Shown here piece after piece: positions 1-8,125 of a DNA stretch of 64,000 nt. Location: NCBI GenBank assembly GCA_934249265.1, contig CAKQKQ010000001.1, positions 1-64,000 of the forward strand, read 5' to 3'. Below the pieces are notes generated by a model that had not been told where the DNA came from, did no database searches, and was given only the letters and a program-made list of their open reading frames with translations. Position 1 is the stretch's first letter, and the number at the start of each line of letters is the position of its first letter. The DNA comes from an uncultured Clostridia bacterium (lineage in GTDB: Bacteria; Bacillota; Clostridia; Christensenellales; Borkfalkiaceae). A program made the translations under genes and the position numbers.

Positions 1-434
1 CGACAGAATAGCCGATATTTTAGATCTAGTCGAAAACAACAAACTTTAATTTCCTTTTGTTTAAAAACGATTTTATTTTCTGTTGCATTTTTACATATAC
101 CGATATATTTTGATATATAAATTGAAACGCGATTTGATTTGTTTCGTTTATTTACTTCGGAATGTTTGTTTCGGGTGTTTATTCGGCAAACTTAAAACCT
201 TTGTTTTTGGTTGCCTTGCGCGGCATTGTTGCATTTTATTATTAATTTATATATGTTTTGTATATATGTTTTGCGGCGCAACGTTTTGCATATTGTCGCT
301 ACGTGTGGATTTTAACTTGTTATTGTATGCGGTTTTATGTTGAATTTACCGTTTTACGCAATACGTATCGTGTAAAAACGGCATTTTGTGACAATTTTTA
401 AATCGTAGTTTATAGGAAATTTTAAAGGAGAATT
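1..434. other. AT-rich leader region, no gene supported
   Basis: No convincing gene is seen. The only long open frame (83-343) is dominated by Phe, Cys, Leu and Tyr, has no Shine-Dalgarno site and looks like AT-rich noise. A TACGTA-type palindrome lies at 348-382. A weak promoter-like pair, TTGTGA at 386-391 and TTTATA at 409-414 with a 17-bp spacer, precedes the gene starting at 435. Confidence 0.5.
348..382. repeat. TACGTA-family palindrome, copy 1
   Basis: The arms CCGTTTTAC and GTAAAAACGG surround an ATACGTAT core. It matches the other dispersed palindromes in this window (6214, 15366, 27585, 30687, 31669, 33888, 36895, 55186). It sits in a non-coding stretch just upstream of the gene at 435. 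Confidence 0.7.
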
Positions 435-1010
435 ATGAAAGAATTAAAAAAATATACGGCAAAAAGGCTGTTTGTCGCTTTGCTTTTGACCGTGCTTTTA
501 CCATTGGGTATATTTATGATTATTTACGGCGCTTCTAAAGGAAAAGGGGCAGTGCTCGGCTTTGGTATAGCGTTTACCGTAATAGGTTTTTACGGTTGCC
601 CGCTCGCTTGGGTTCATTATTCTTCAAAAACAAGGTTGCGCACCATTTTAAGGCTTATCGAGCAAGAAAACTTTTACTCTTCCGAGCAAATCGCGGCGCA
701 CCTTTCTTTAAAAGAAACTGACGTCGTACGCGATATCAACGACCTTATTTTATACGGGTTTTTAAAGGGTTACGTGTTTAAAGACGGCGTTCTGCGCCTT
801 AATACCTTTAAAAAACAAACCGAAAAAGACGTGCTTAAAAGACCTTGTCCCAACTGCGGCGGTTTAGCGGCATACAACGGAATAGACTTTGTTTGTCCTT
901 ACTGCGGAAGCGTGTTTTATTTAAACAGCGACGGCGCGCCCGTTGAAAAGAAAGAGTCAAATTCCGAAACCGAGCCGACTGAAACCGAAAACGAAAACAC
1001 AGAAGAATAA
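435..1010 (+). CDS. Two-TM membrane protein with winged-helix-like segment and zinc ribbon
   Basis: I do not recognise a named family. The 191-residue protein has two adjacent hydrophobic segments (about residues 11-32 and 38-60). A helical region at about 68-125 reads like a winged-helix domain (EQIAAHLSLKETDVVRDINDLI). A CPNCGG...CPYCGS zinc ribbon follows at about 138-160, and the tail is acidic and Glu/Thr-rich. The start is supported by AAAGGAG at 425-431. The next feature downstream is a terminator, so it appears monocistronic. Membrane anchoring with cytoplasmic helix and ribbon domains suggests a regulatory or scaffold role, but that is inference. The reading frame is confident, the function is unknown. 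Confidence 0.7.
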   Translation: MKELKKYTAKRLFVALLLTVLLPLGIFMIIYGASKGKGAVLGFGIAFTVIGFYGCPLAWVHYSSKTRLRTILRLIEQENFYSSEQIAAHLSLKETDVVRDINDLILYGFLKGYVFKDGVLRLNTFKKQTEKDVLKRPCPNCGGLAAYNGIDFVCPYCGSVFYLNSDGAPVEKKESNSETEPTETENENTEE

Positions 1011-1042
1011 TAAATTGATATTCGATAAATTTTTATATTTTA

Positions 1043-1088
1043 GCCGCGTTTACCGCATACGTTTTGCGTAAACGCGGCAATTTTTTTT
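1043..1088 (+). terminator. Intrinsic terminator built on a TACGTA-type palindrome
   Basis: The arms GCCGCGTTTAC and GTAAACGCGGC form a strong hairpin and a run of eight T follows at 1081-1088. The loop region (GCATACGTTTTGC) is a degenerate version of the dispersed palindrome, so a repeat appears to serve as terminator for the gene at 435-1010. Confidence 0.8.
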
Positions 1089-1216
1089 ATTATTTAATTT
1101 CTTGCAATAGAAATTTTAGTGATATTTTAGTTGTTTGAGATAAAAATTTTAATGATGTTTTAATCGTTTGCGCCAGAAATTTTTAGTTACGTTTTAGTCG
1201 TTTGCTATAAAATTTT

Positions 1217-1350
1217 TTGCGGTGTTTTATTTGTCCGTTCTTGTACAAGTCACGCTTTCCCCTTTTGGGGAGAGTGGATTTTACAAGCGGAGCGAGTAAA
1301 AGACGAGAGAGGACACATATTATATCCTCTCACAATTTAATGTTGTATTT
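1217..1350. repeat. Interspersed-repeat-like sequence upstream of element A
   Basis: The stretch contains a GGGGAGAGTGGATTTTACAAG block followed by GCGGAGCGAGTAAAAGACGAGAGAGG-like sequence, split here as GAGTAAAAGACGAGAG. This style of sequence recurs between genes in gut Clostridia (recollection, not checked). The 93-residue open frame across 1217-1498 runs through repeat DNA and is not supported as a gene. Confidence 0.4.
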
Positions 1351-1712
1351 AGCCCTCCTTGTGCCAGCCGAGCAAAAATTAAACAAATTAAGTTTTAACG
1401 GCACTAAATTTGCAAAATCGTCGTTAAACTCACTTATAATACCATTTGGTATTATTGCGTTCGTTTGCCTCGATTTTTCTAAAATTTATCGACGTTAAAA
1501 TACGAAGCACCTTAATGCCATATTTTTAGATGATTTATTGCAAACTCGAGCGGCGGCATACTATACGTATGACAAGCGAGCGTTTGCGATAAAGGGCAAA
1601 AAAGATGTCTTTAAGGCTTAATAGGACTCAATTTTCGCTCGGCTCGGAGGGTGGCACGCGGTACGCGTGACGGAAGGATTGTAAAAGTAAATTTTATATA
1701 ACAAGCCGATTT
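1351..1712. repeat. Palindromic MITE-like element A, copy 1
   Basis: The sequence is repeated at 52822-53185 with many point differences. Its ends are inverted with respect to each other: GCCCTCC...GCCGAGC near 1352-1372 against GCTCGGCTCGGAGGG near 1638-1651. An inner imperfect stem joins CCTTAATGCC at about 1510 to GTCTTTAAGGC at about 1609-1619, with TATACGTA at its tip (1563-1570). The homology continues past the inverted end through GACGGAAGGATTGTAAA. No transposase is encoded, so it is a non-autonomous or structural repeat. Confidence 0.75.
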
Positions 1713-2145
1713 TTTATCCAAACAAAACAATTCCTCAGTCACTTCGTGACGGCTCACAAAGGAGCAAATGATTTGCGTTTTTAATTTGCATGTTTTGTAT
1801 ATAAATAAACGAACTTTTATCGCAAGCACTAAAAATTATAAAACATAAAAACTTTACGCTTGGTAAAATCTTTAAATATAAAACTCCACGTATTGTTATC
1901 GTTATATTTTTAAAATAAAAAGTCTTCTCTTGGTAAAATTCTAAAATATTAAGATTCCGCGTTTTTAATTTTCTAAATCCGCGTTTGATAAAATTTTACA
2001 ATAAAAATTCCGCATTTCATAAAATCCTAAAAAATAAAAATATCCTTATCTTAAAAATTTCTCAAAATTACTTCGTCATATAAAAATTTTAAAAGATAAT
2101 CATTTTCGACCGATAAAAGACCGATAAAATTTTTTACTTACACTC
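1713..2145. other. AT-rich intergenic stretch, no gene
   Basis: Only a short hairpin around GTCACTTCGTGAC (about 1737-1752) stands out in this AT-rich sequence. Nothing coding is supported; the minus-strand frame 1611-1829 is a translation of repeat DNA. Confidence 0.4.
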
Positions 2146-2180
2146 AACCCGCCATAATTGTTTAGCGGGTTTTATTTTTA
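2146..2180 (+). terminator. Orphan intrinsic terminator
   Basis: The AACCCGC / GCGGGTT stem (2146-2172) is followed by TTTTATTTTT. No recognisable gene ends upstream between 1011 and 2145, so either a transcript from the repeat region or a lost gene once used it. Confidence 0.6.
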
Positions 2181-2275
2181 CCTCTATAAAAACACTTTTG
2201 AAGCAAACTTCACATTTCTAAAATAAAATTTCACATAAAAAGTGCAAAAAATAAGCATAATTTTACTAAAAACTA

Positions 2276-2304
2276 TTGACTTGACAAGCCAATGATTATA
2301 TAAT
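2276..2304 (+). promoter_or_regulatory. Sigma-A type promoter of nifJ
   Basis: TTGACT (2276-2281) and TATAAT (2299-2304) are separated by 17 bp, 53 bp upstream of the nifJ start. Confidence 0.8.
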
Positions 2305-2356
2305 AATTAGGTATAAAAAACAATTAAAACAAAAATCAATCGGAGGTTGTTTCTTT

Positions 2357-5300
2357 ATGAAAAAAATGACAATTGACGGTAATACCGCTGCGAGCCACGT
2401 TGCTTACGCATTTTCGGAAGTAGCGGCTATTTACCCCATCACCCCATCATCCCCTATGGCTGAAGTAGCAGACGAATGGGCAACTGCCGGCAGAGTCAAC
2501 ATGTTCGGACAAAAACTCCGCCTTGCGGAAATGCAATCCGAAGCGGGCGCGGCGGGTGCTGTTCACGGTTCGCTCAGCGCAGGCGCGTTGACCGTTACTT
2601 ACACGGCAAGCCAAGGCTTACTTCTTATGATCCCCAACATGTACAAAATCTCGGGCGAACTTTTGCCGACGGTATTCCACGTCAGCGCAAGAGCATTGGC
2701 TGCTCACTCGCTTAACATTTTCGGCGACCATTCCGACGTAATGGCTTGTCGTCAAACGGGTTTTGCAATGCTTGCTTCGGGTTCTGTACAAGAAGTTATG
2801 GACCTTGCGCTCGTTGCTCACCTTTCCACTTTAAAATCTAAAGTTCCGTTCCTTCACTTCTTCGACGGTTTCAGAACTTCTCACGAAGTATCCAAAATCG
2901 ACGTAATCGACTATGAAGATATGAAGAAACTCGTCGATATGAACGACATCGAAGACTTCAGAAAGCGCGCGTTAAACCCCGACCACCCCGTTCAAAAGGG
3001 TACGGCTCAAAACTCCGATACTTACTTCCAAAACAGAGAAACGGCAAATAAGTATTACAACGCGACTCCCGAAATCGTCCAAAAGATGATGGATAAGGTA
3101 AACAAACTTACGGGTAGAAATTATCACCTCTTCGACTATGTGGGCGCACCCGACGCTGAAAACGTAATCGTTATCATGGGTAGCGGCGCAGACGCAATCG
3201 AAGAAACTATCAATAAGATGAATACCGAAGGACACAAAGTCGGCTTGATTAAAGTAAGACTTTACAGACCGTTCTATGCAAAGGCATTCCTCAAGGCTAT
3301 TCCCAAGACTTGCAAGAAAATCGCGGTTATGGACAGAACTAAAGAGCCCGGTGCTCTCGGCGAACCCCTTTACCTCGACGTATGCACGGCTTTGATGGAA
3401 GCAAAGAAGAGAATTACCGTTGTAGGCGGCAGATACGGTCTCGGTTCTAAAGAATTCAACCCCTCGATGATTTATGCTATTTACAAGAATCTCGAACAAA
3501 AGACTCCCAAGAATCACTTTACCGTAGGTATCTACGACGATCTTACAAACACTTCTTTGGACTTCTCTTATCAATACAACGCTGCACCCAAGGGCACTAT
3601 CAGTTGTAAGTTCTATGGTCTTGGTTCTGACGGTACTGTCGGAGCAAACAAAAACTCCATCAAGATCATCGGCGACCACACCGATATGTACGCTCAAGGT
3701 TACTTCTTCTACGACAGTAAGAAGTCCGGCGGTATCACAGTTTCTCACTTGAGATTCGGTCATACTCCCATTCAGTCTTCTTACCTTATCGACGCGGCAG
3801 ACTTCATCGCATGTTCTCAACCTTCGTACGTAAACAAGTACGACATGGTTACCGACCTTAAAGAGGGCGGCAGATTCCTTATCAACGCTCCTTGGAAGAC
3901 GGTTGAGGCTCTTGACGAACATCTCCCCGTAAAGATGAAACAACTCCTCGCTAAAAAACAAGCAAAACTTTACGTCATCGACGCTATAAAGATTGCTTCC
4001 GAAATAGGTCTCGGCGGAAGAACAAACGCTATCATGCAAGCCGCATTCTTCAAGATTTGCGACGAAATCATGCCTTATGAAACTGCCGAAGATTATATGA
4101 AACAAGCAGTTAAAAAGTCCTACGGAAAGAAGGGCGACGCAGTAGTCAACATGAACTACGCCGCTATCGACAGGGCTGCTTCCGAACTCACCGAAATCAA
4201 AGTTCCCGCCGCTTGGGCAAACGCTACTACCGGCGCGGCTATGGTTAAACTTGCAGACAACGAATATTTCAAGAACGTCGTTCATCCCATTATCGCTCTC
4301 GAAGGCGACAAACTTCCTTCTTCTGCGTTCAATGCCGACGGTAGCGTTCCCACAGGCACGACTCAATACGAAAAGAGAGGCGTTGCGGTAAAAGTTCCTT
4401 CGTGGATCGCTGCAAACTGTATTCAATGTAACCAATGTACTTTCGTATGTCCTCATGCTTGTATCCGTCCCGTTCTCGTTAAAGAAGACGCTGAAAAGCC
4501 CGCTACTTTCGAGACGAAGGCTGCAATGCAAATGAAAGGATACGAATTCAGAATTCAAATCAGCCCGCTTGACTGTCTCGGCTGCGGCGTCTGCGCAAAC
4601 GTATGTCCTTCTAAAGAAAAGGCTCTCGTTATGACTCCGCTTGAAAACGTAGTAAACGAAGAAACCGTAAACTACGAGTACAGCGAAACTCTCAAGATGC
4701 CCGAAACTCCTTTCAAACCCACTTCGGTTAAGGGTAGCCAATTCAACAAACCTTACTTTGAATTCTCCGGCGCGTGCGCGGGTTGCGGCGAAACTCCTTA
4801 TATCAAGGTTATCACTCAACTCTTCGGCGACAGAATGTTGATCGCTAACGCAACGGGTTGTTCGTCTATTTACGGCGGTTCTTCTCCGACATGTCCTTAC
4901 ACTAAAAACGAAGAAGGCAAAGGTCCTGCATGGGCAAACAGTTTGTTTGAAGACAACGCAGAATTCGGTTATGGTTACAACCTCGCTTACGGTCAAAGAA
5001 GAGCAGAACTTGCTGCTAAAATTCAACAAGCACTCGACCTCGGCGTAAAGGGCAAACTTAAAAACGCATTCGTAGAATGGTCTGAAAACAGAAAGAACGC
5101 AGAAATCTCCAAGACTACCGCAAAAGTAATCATCGAGACTCTTCCTTCCGCTATCAAGAACGCAAGAGGCGAACTCAAGACCGTTCTTAAAGATATCGAA
5201 ACCAGAACCGACTGCCTTATCAAGAAGTCCATTTGGATTATCGGCGGCGACGGCTGGGCATACGATATCGGCTACGGCGGACTCGACCACGTACTCGCTA

Positions 5301-5869
5301 TGGGCGAAGACGTAAACGTTCTCGTTTTGGATACCGAAGTTTACTCCAACACGGGCGGACAAGCGTCCAAGTCTACTCCTACCGGTTCTGTTGCTAAATT
5401 CGCTGCTGGCGGTAAGAGAATTAAGAAGAAAGACCTCGGCATGATGGCTATGTCTTACGGATACGTATACGTTGCTCAATGCTCGATGGGTTACAATAAA
5501 CAACAATTCCTCAACGCTATTACCGAGGCAGAGGCTTACGACGGACCGTCTCTTATTATTTGTTATGCTCCTTGTATCAACCACGGTATCAACATGATGA
5601 ACTCTCAAAACGAAGAGAAGAGAGCGGTTGAGGCAGGTTATTGGAACACATATAGATTCAACCCGACGCTCGCAAACGAAGGAAAGAATCCGTTTACTCT
5701 CGACAGTAAAGACCCCGTTGCAAGTTATCAAGACTTCATTTTGGGCGAAACGAGATATGCTTCTCTTAAGAAGACTCAACCCGAAGTTGCTGAAAAACTC
5801 TTTGCTCAATCCGAAAAGGACAGCGAAAACAGACTTGCTAAATATAAAGAACTTGCAAATAAAGAATAA
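2357..5869 (+). CDS. nifJ: Pyruvate:ferredoxin (flavodoxin) oxidoreductase
   Basis: This enzyme oxidatively decarboxylates pyruvate with CoA to acetyl-CoA and CO2 and passes electrons to ferredoxin or flavodoxin, a central reaction of anaerobic fermentation in the cytoplasm. The 1170 residues match the length of the fused single-chain form. The N-terminal pyruvate-binding domain starts at ITPSSPMAE. Two 4Fe-4S motifs are visible: C688-x2-C-x2-C-x3-C (CIQCNQCTFVC) and C740-x2-C-x2-C-x3-C. The third-cluster/TPP domain has CAGC at 807-810, and the TPP loop GGDGWAYDIG at about 960 precedes SNTGGQASKSTPTG. GGAGG at 2342-2346 supports the start. It has its own promoter and terminator and even C/T-ending codon use, suggesting strong expression. 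Confidence 0.97.
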   Translation: MKKMTIDGNTAASHVAYAFSEVAAIYPITPSSPMAEVADEWATAGRVNMFGQKLRLAEMQSEAGAAGAVHGSLSAGALTVTYTASQGLLLMIPNMYKISGELLPTVFHVSARALAAHSLNIFGDHSDVMACRQTGFAMLASGSVQEVMDLALVAHLSTLKSKVPFLHFFDGFRTSHEVSKIDVIDYEDMKKLVDMNDIEDFRKRALNPDHPVQKGTAQNSDTYFQNRETANKYYNATPEIVQKMMDKVNKLTGRNYHLFDYVGAPDAENVIVIMGSGADAIEETINKMNTEGHKVGLIKVRLYRPFYAKAFLKAIPKTCKKIAVMDRTKEPGALGEPLYLDVCTALMEAKKRITVVGGRYGLGSKEFNPSMIYAIYKNLEQKTPKNHFTVGIYDDLTNTSLDFSYQYNAAPKGTISCKFYGLGSDGTVGANKNSIKIIGDHTDMYAQGYFFYDSKKSGGITVSHLRFGHTPIQSSYLIDAADFIACSQPSYVNKYDMVTDLKEGGRFLINAPWKTVEALDEHLPVKMKQLLAKKQAKLYVIDAIKIASEIGLGGRTNAIMQAAFFKICDEIMPYETAEDYMKQAVKKSYGKKGDAVVNMNYAAIDRAASELTEIKVPAAWANATTGAAMVKLADNEYFKNVVHPIIALEGDKLPSSAFNADGSVPTGTTQYEKRGVAVKVPSWIAANCIQCNQCTFVCPHACIRPVLVKEDAEKPATFETKAAMQMKGYEFRIQISPLDCLGCGVCANVCPSKEKALVMTPLENVVNEETVNYEYSETLKMPETPFKPTSVKGSQFNKPYFEFSGACAGCGETPYIKVITQLFGDRMLIANATGCSSIYGGSSPTCPYTKNEEGKGPAWANSLFEDNAEFGYGYNLAYGQRRAELAAKIQQALDLGVKGKLKNAFVEWSENRKNAEISKTTAKVIIETLPSAIKNARGELKTVLKDIETRTDCLIKKSIWIIGGDGWAYDIGYGGLDHVLAMGEDVNVLVLDTEVYSNTGGQASKSTPTGSVAKFAAGGKRIKKKDLGMMAMSYGYVYVAQCSMGYNKQQFLNAITEAEAYDGPSLIICYAPCINHGINMMNSQNEEKRAVEAGYWNTYRFNPTLANEGKNPFTLDSKDPVASYQDFILGETRYASLKKTQPEVAEKLFAQSEKDSENRLAKYKELANKE

Positions 5870-5890
5870 TTTATTTAAAGTTTTAATACA

Positions 5891-5932
5891 AAAAGGTACG
5901 GCATTTAATTTTGCCGTACCTTTTAATTTTTT
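5891..5932 (+). terminator. Intrinsic terminator of nifJ
   Basis: The AAAAGGTACGGC / GCCGTACCTTTT hairpin (5891-5924) is followed by a T-rich run, 21 bp after the nifJ stop. Confidence 0.85.
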
Positions 5933-6213
5933 GTTTTTTTAAGGGGTCTCGTTTTTTTGTAAGAGGAGTTTTTTTATTTTATTATTCTTATTTTTAGTTT
6001 TTTTGAAAGGGTTTTATTATTTTATTTAATTTTTAAATTTCTGATTTTTTAGTTTTTACTTTGTAAAACGTTTTTATTTGATTTGTAAATTTGCCGTTTT
6101 TTATTCGTCCGATTTTTTATTTATTTTGTTCGTTTTCTTTTTATTTTATTGACTAACTTGTCTTTTCATTATTATATATATCGTTTATTTTGATAATTTT
6201 ACAATAAAAAAAT
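5933..6213. other. T-rich intergenic stretch, no gene
   Basis: The sequence is very T-rich and low in complexity between convergent nifJ and the minus-strand SLOG gene. I see no gene or clear regulatory site other than the palindrome that follows. Confidence 0.5.
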
Positions 6214-6249
6214 ACCGCGATTACTCAATACGTATGCGGTAATCACGGC
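6214..6249. repeat. TACGTA-family palindrome, copy 2
   Basis: The arms ACCGCGATTACTC and GCGGTAATCACGG surround ATACGTAT. It lies 22 bp past the stop of the minus-strand gene at 6271, where it could also act as that gene's terminator. Confidence 0.7.
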
Positions 6250-6270
6250 AATTTTACATTTTTATTTATT

Positions 6271-6747
6271 TTATTCCACGTACACCACGGGGCATTTTTT
6301 ACTTTCGGCATACTTTACGGTATTGTAAGTGCCGCCTTTTTTCTCCTTTAAATAGGCGACCAAAATGCTCGAATTGTCTATCATAAACATATTTCTATCC
6401 ATCATGCACCTTTTAGAATAAGTTTCTTCAGACACGTAAACTACCTTATCGGCGCACTCTATCATTCTGTTATATTCGGCTTTATCTTCTTGACTATACC
6501 CGTTTGACTGACCTTTACAAGGCACGCAAGCGACTATCTTTACGGCATACGTATTGCGTAAAACTTCCAAAATTTTAAAACACGTCATATCGAAACCTAC
6601 AGCCATACCCACTAAAAAAGTGTCAAAACCTTTTTGTATTATTTCGACGAAAGTGTAAAATAAATTTTCTTTATCTATTCCTTTTGTTAAATCTCTATGC
6701 CCCGTACAAGCACAAGATTTTTCTTTTATAATTTCAAAATCGTTCAT
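6271..6747 (-). CDS. SLOG-superfamily (YpsA/DUF1273-like) protein
   Basis: The 158-residue protein resembles the YpsA/DUF1273 group of the SLOG (DprA-like Rossmann) superfamily, proteins thought to bind nucleotides or their derivatives; the exact role is not settled. Visible features are the N-terminal CTGHRDL motif at about 13-19, the glycine-containing GMAVGFDM strand-turn at about 47-54, and the C-terminal KKGGTYNTVKYA motif. It starts 2 bp after the rsmG stop, so the two are probably translationally coupled. A TACGTA palindrome is embedded in the frame at 6539-6562, encoding the RNTYAVK segment between a helix and a strand. The family call is moderately sure. Confidence 0.75.
   Translation of the reverse strand: MNDFEIIKEKSCACTGHRDLTKGIDKENLFYTFVEIIQKGFDTFLVGMAVGFDMTCFKILEVLRNTYAVKIVACVPCKGQSNGYSQEDKAEYNRMIECADKVVYVSEETYSKRCMMDRNMFMIDNSSILVAYLKEKKGGTYNTVKYAESKKCPVVYVE
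6539..6562. repeat. TACGTA-family palindrome inside a coding frame
   Basis: The halves TTTACGGCATAC and GTATTGCGTAAA are nearly identical to the core of the intergenic copy at 36901-36924 (TTTACGCCATAC / GTATTGCGTAAA). It stays in frame in the SLOG gene. Confidence 0.65.
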
Positions 6748-6749
6748 TA

Positions 6750-7457
6750 TTAAATTATAGGTTTACTCCTTTCTTTGCCGTTTCTTCTGGGATACTTGTC
6801 GGGCGTAGATTTTACTTTGTCTATCACGTAAACGCACCTTTTGTCCATACTCCCTTGTATAGAGTAGTTTATTTTTTTATTAAAACTTCCGCCGAGCAAA
6901 TCAATTGCTTTTGTTGACTCTTTAAGTTCTTCTTCATCGTCGCTTTTATAAGGCAAAAAACTGCCACCCACTTTTACAAACGGCATACAATATTCGCACA
7001 AAGTGTTAAGTCTTGCGACGGCGCGCGCAGTGGCGTGAGTAAACTTTTCTCTGTATTCTTCCTTTATAGAAAGGTCCTCGCATCTCGCGTTTAAAACCTC
7101 GAAATTTTTAAAATCGAGTCTTCTTTTTACCTCGTTTAAAAAGGTGCATTTTTTGCCCGTGGACTCAACGAGAGTAAAACTTAAATCGTCTCTCATTATT
7201 TTTAAAGGAACAGAGGGGAAACCGCCGCCCGAGCCTATTTCCACAACCGACGCCCCGTTTAAAAAACATTTTTCACCCATTAAACTGTCAATAAAATGCT
7301 TTTCGATTATTTGACCGTCTTCCTTTATAGAAGTAATATTAAATTTTTCGTTGTATTCTTTTAAAGTGTTTAAAAAAATCAAAAACTTTTCTTGTTGTTC
7401 TTCGTTTAAAACTATAGAATACTTTTCAAATTCTCTTTTTATATCTTGTTTATCCAT
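6750..7457 (-). CDS. rsmG: 16S rRNA (guanine-527-N7) methyltransferase
   Basis: RsmG (GidB) makes m7G527 of 16S rRNA from S-adenosylmethionine on the small ribosomal subunit. At 235 residues it has the usual length. The SAM-binding segment VVEIGSGGGFPSVPLKI lies at about 70-86, followed by VESTGKKCTFLNEV and the conserved HATARAVARLNTLCEYCMP. A TATAAT-like box lies just upstream of the start, but no strong ribosome site is seen. rsmG commonly sits next to the replication origin in Firmicutes, and here it flanks the DnaA-box region. Confidence 0.95.
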   Translation of the reverse strand: MDKQDIKREFEKYSIVLNEEQQEKFLIFLNTLKEYNEKFNITSIKEDGQIIEKHFIDSLMGEKCFLNGASVVEIGSGGGFPSVPLKIMRDDLSFTLVESTGKKCTFLNEVKRRLDFKNFEVLNARCEDLSIKEEYREKFTHATARAVARLNTLCEYCMPFVKVGGSFLPYKSDDEEELKESTKAIDLLGGSFNKKINYSIQGSMDKRCVYVIDKVKSTPDKYPRRNGKERSKPII

Positions 7458-8125
7458 TTTATCTCAACTTATTATACAACTTTTTATTTCTATCGGACTT
7501 AATAACCGCGCGAAAATTTTATTTCGTTTATCAAAACGATTTTTTAATTTTCTCTTTTATTAAAATAAACGTCAATATATTTTAAAATCTTTACTTTCAA
7601 TTTTATATTTCTTTTACAATAAAAACAAAAAATTCTTGCTTTTAATGGTTTTTAATCAAATTATTACAATTTAAACTGCGGTTTGCCGCCGACAAAAAGC
7701 AAGATGACGCCTATTGTCTGTAAAATACATTTCGCATTGTTTATAAGACATTATATCACTTTTTTTCCTCTTTATCAACAACTTATAAACATATAGTTAT
7801 CCACAATGTTGACAACTCGGTGGATAACTCAACTTTTTTCTTTAAATTTTTTATTTTTAGTTTTTTTTATTGCTTTTTCTTTTATTATTATATATAATAT
7901 ATAATATATATTTTGCGCAATTGTGTATAAACGGCACGTTTTCAACATTGTATCCACTTTGTTATTCACCGTTTTTAAAGGGTTTTCAACATTAATAAAA
8001 TCTTCAAAATTTAAGGTTTTATATTGAATTTTAAGTTTTTTATTTACACTTTTACACAATTACACACATACTACTGCTATTACTACTTATAAATAAAAAT
8101 AAATCTAATTAAGTAAGGAGAAGAT
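7458..8125. other. Putative replication origin (oriC) region
   Basis: This 668-bp AT-rich stretch between divergent rsmG and dnaN holds a perfect DnaA box TTATCCACA at 7797-7805. Near-matches are TTATCAACA at 7772-7780, the reverse GGTGGATAA at 7819-7827, the reverse TGTGTATAA at 7922-7930 and TTATTCACC at 7962-7970. A run of alternating TATATAATATATAATATAT near 7887-7911 could be the unwinding element. The 76-residue minus-strand frame at 7829-8059 is AT-rich noise. Location next to dnaN and rsmG supports oriC; a GC-skew plot would decide. Confidence 0.7.

Noticed and set aside
83..343. 86-residue hydrophobic frame
   Set aside because: T-rich sequence giving Phe/Leu/Cys/Tyr only; no start signal.
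1217..1498. 93-residue plus-strand frame
   Set aside because: It crosses interspersed repeat DNA and lacks a ribosome site.
1611..1829. Minus-strand 72-residue frame ending RATLRAERKLSPIKP
   Set aside because: It is a translation of element A and nearby repeat blocks.
2972..5809. 945-residue open frame antisense to nifJ
   Set aside because: It mirrors the strongly biased codons of nifJ, has no ribosome site and shows Cys/Val/Phe-rich noise.
7829..8059. 76-residue minus-strand frame in the origin region
   Set aside because: Lys/Asn/Ile-rich AT noise covering the DnaA boxes.
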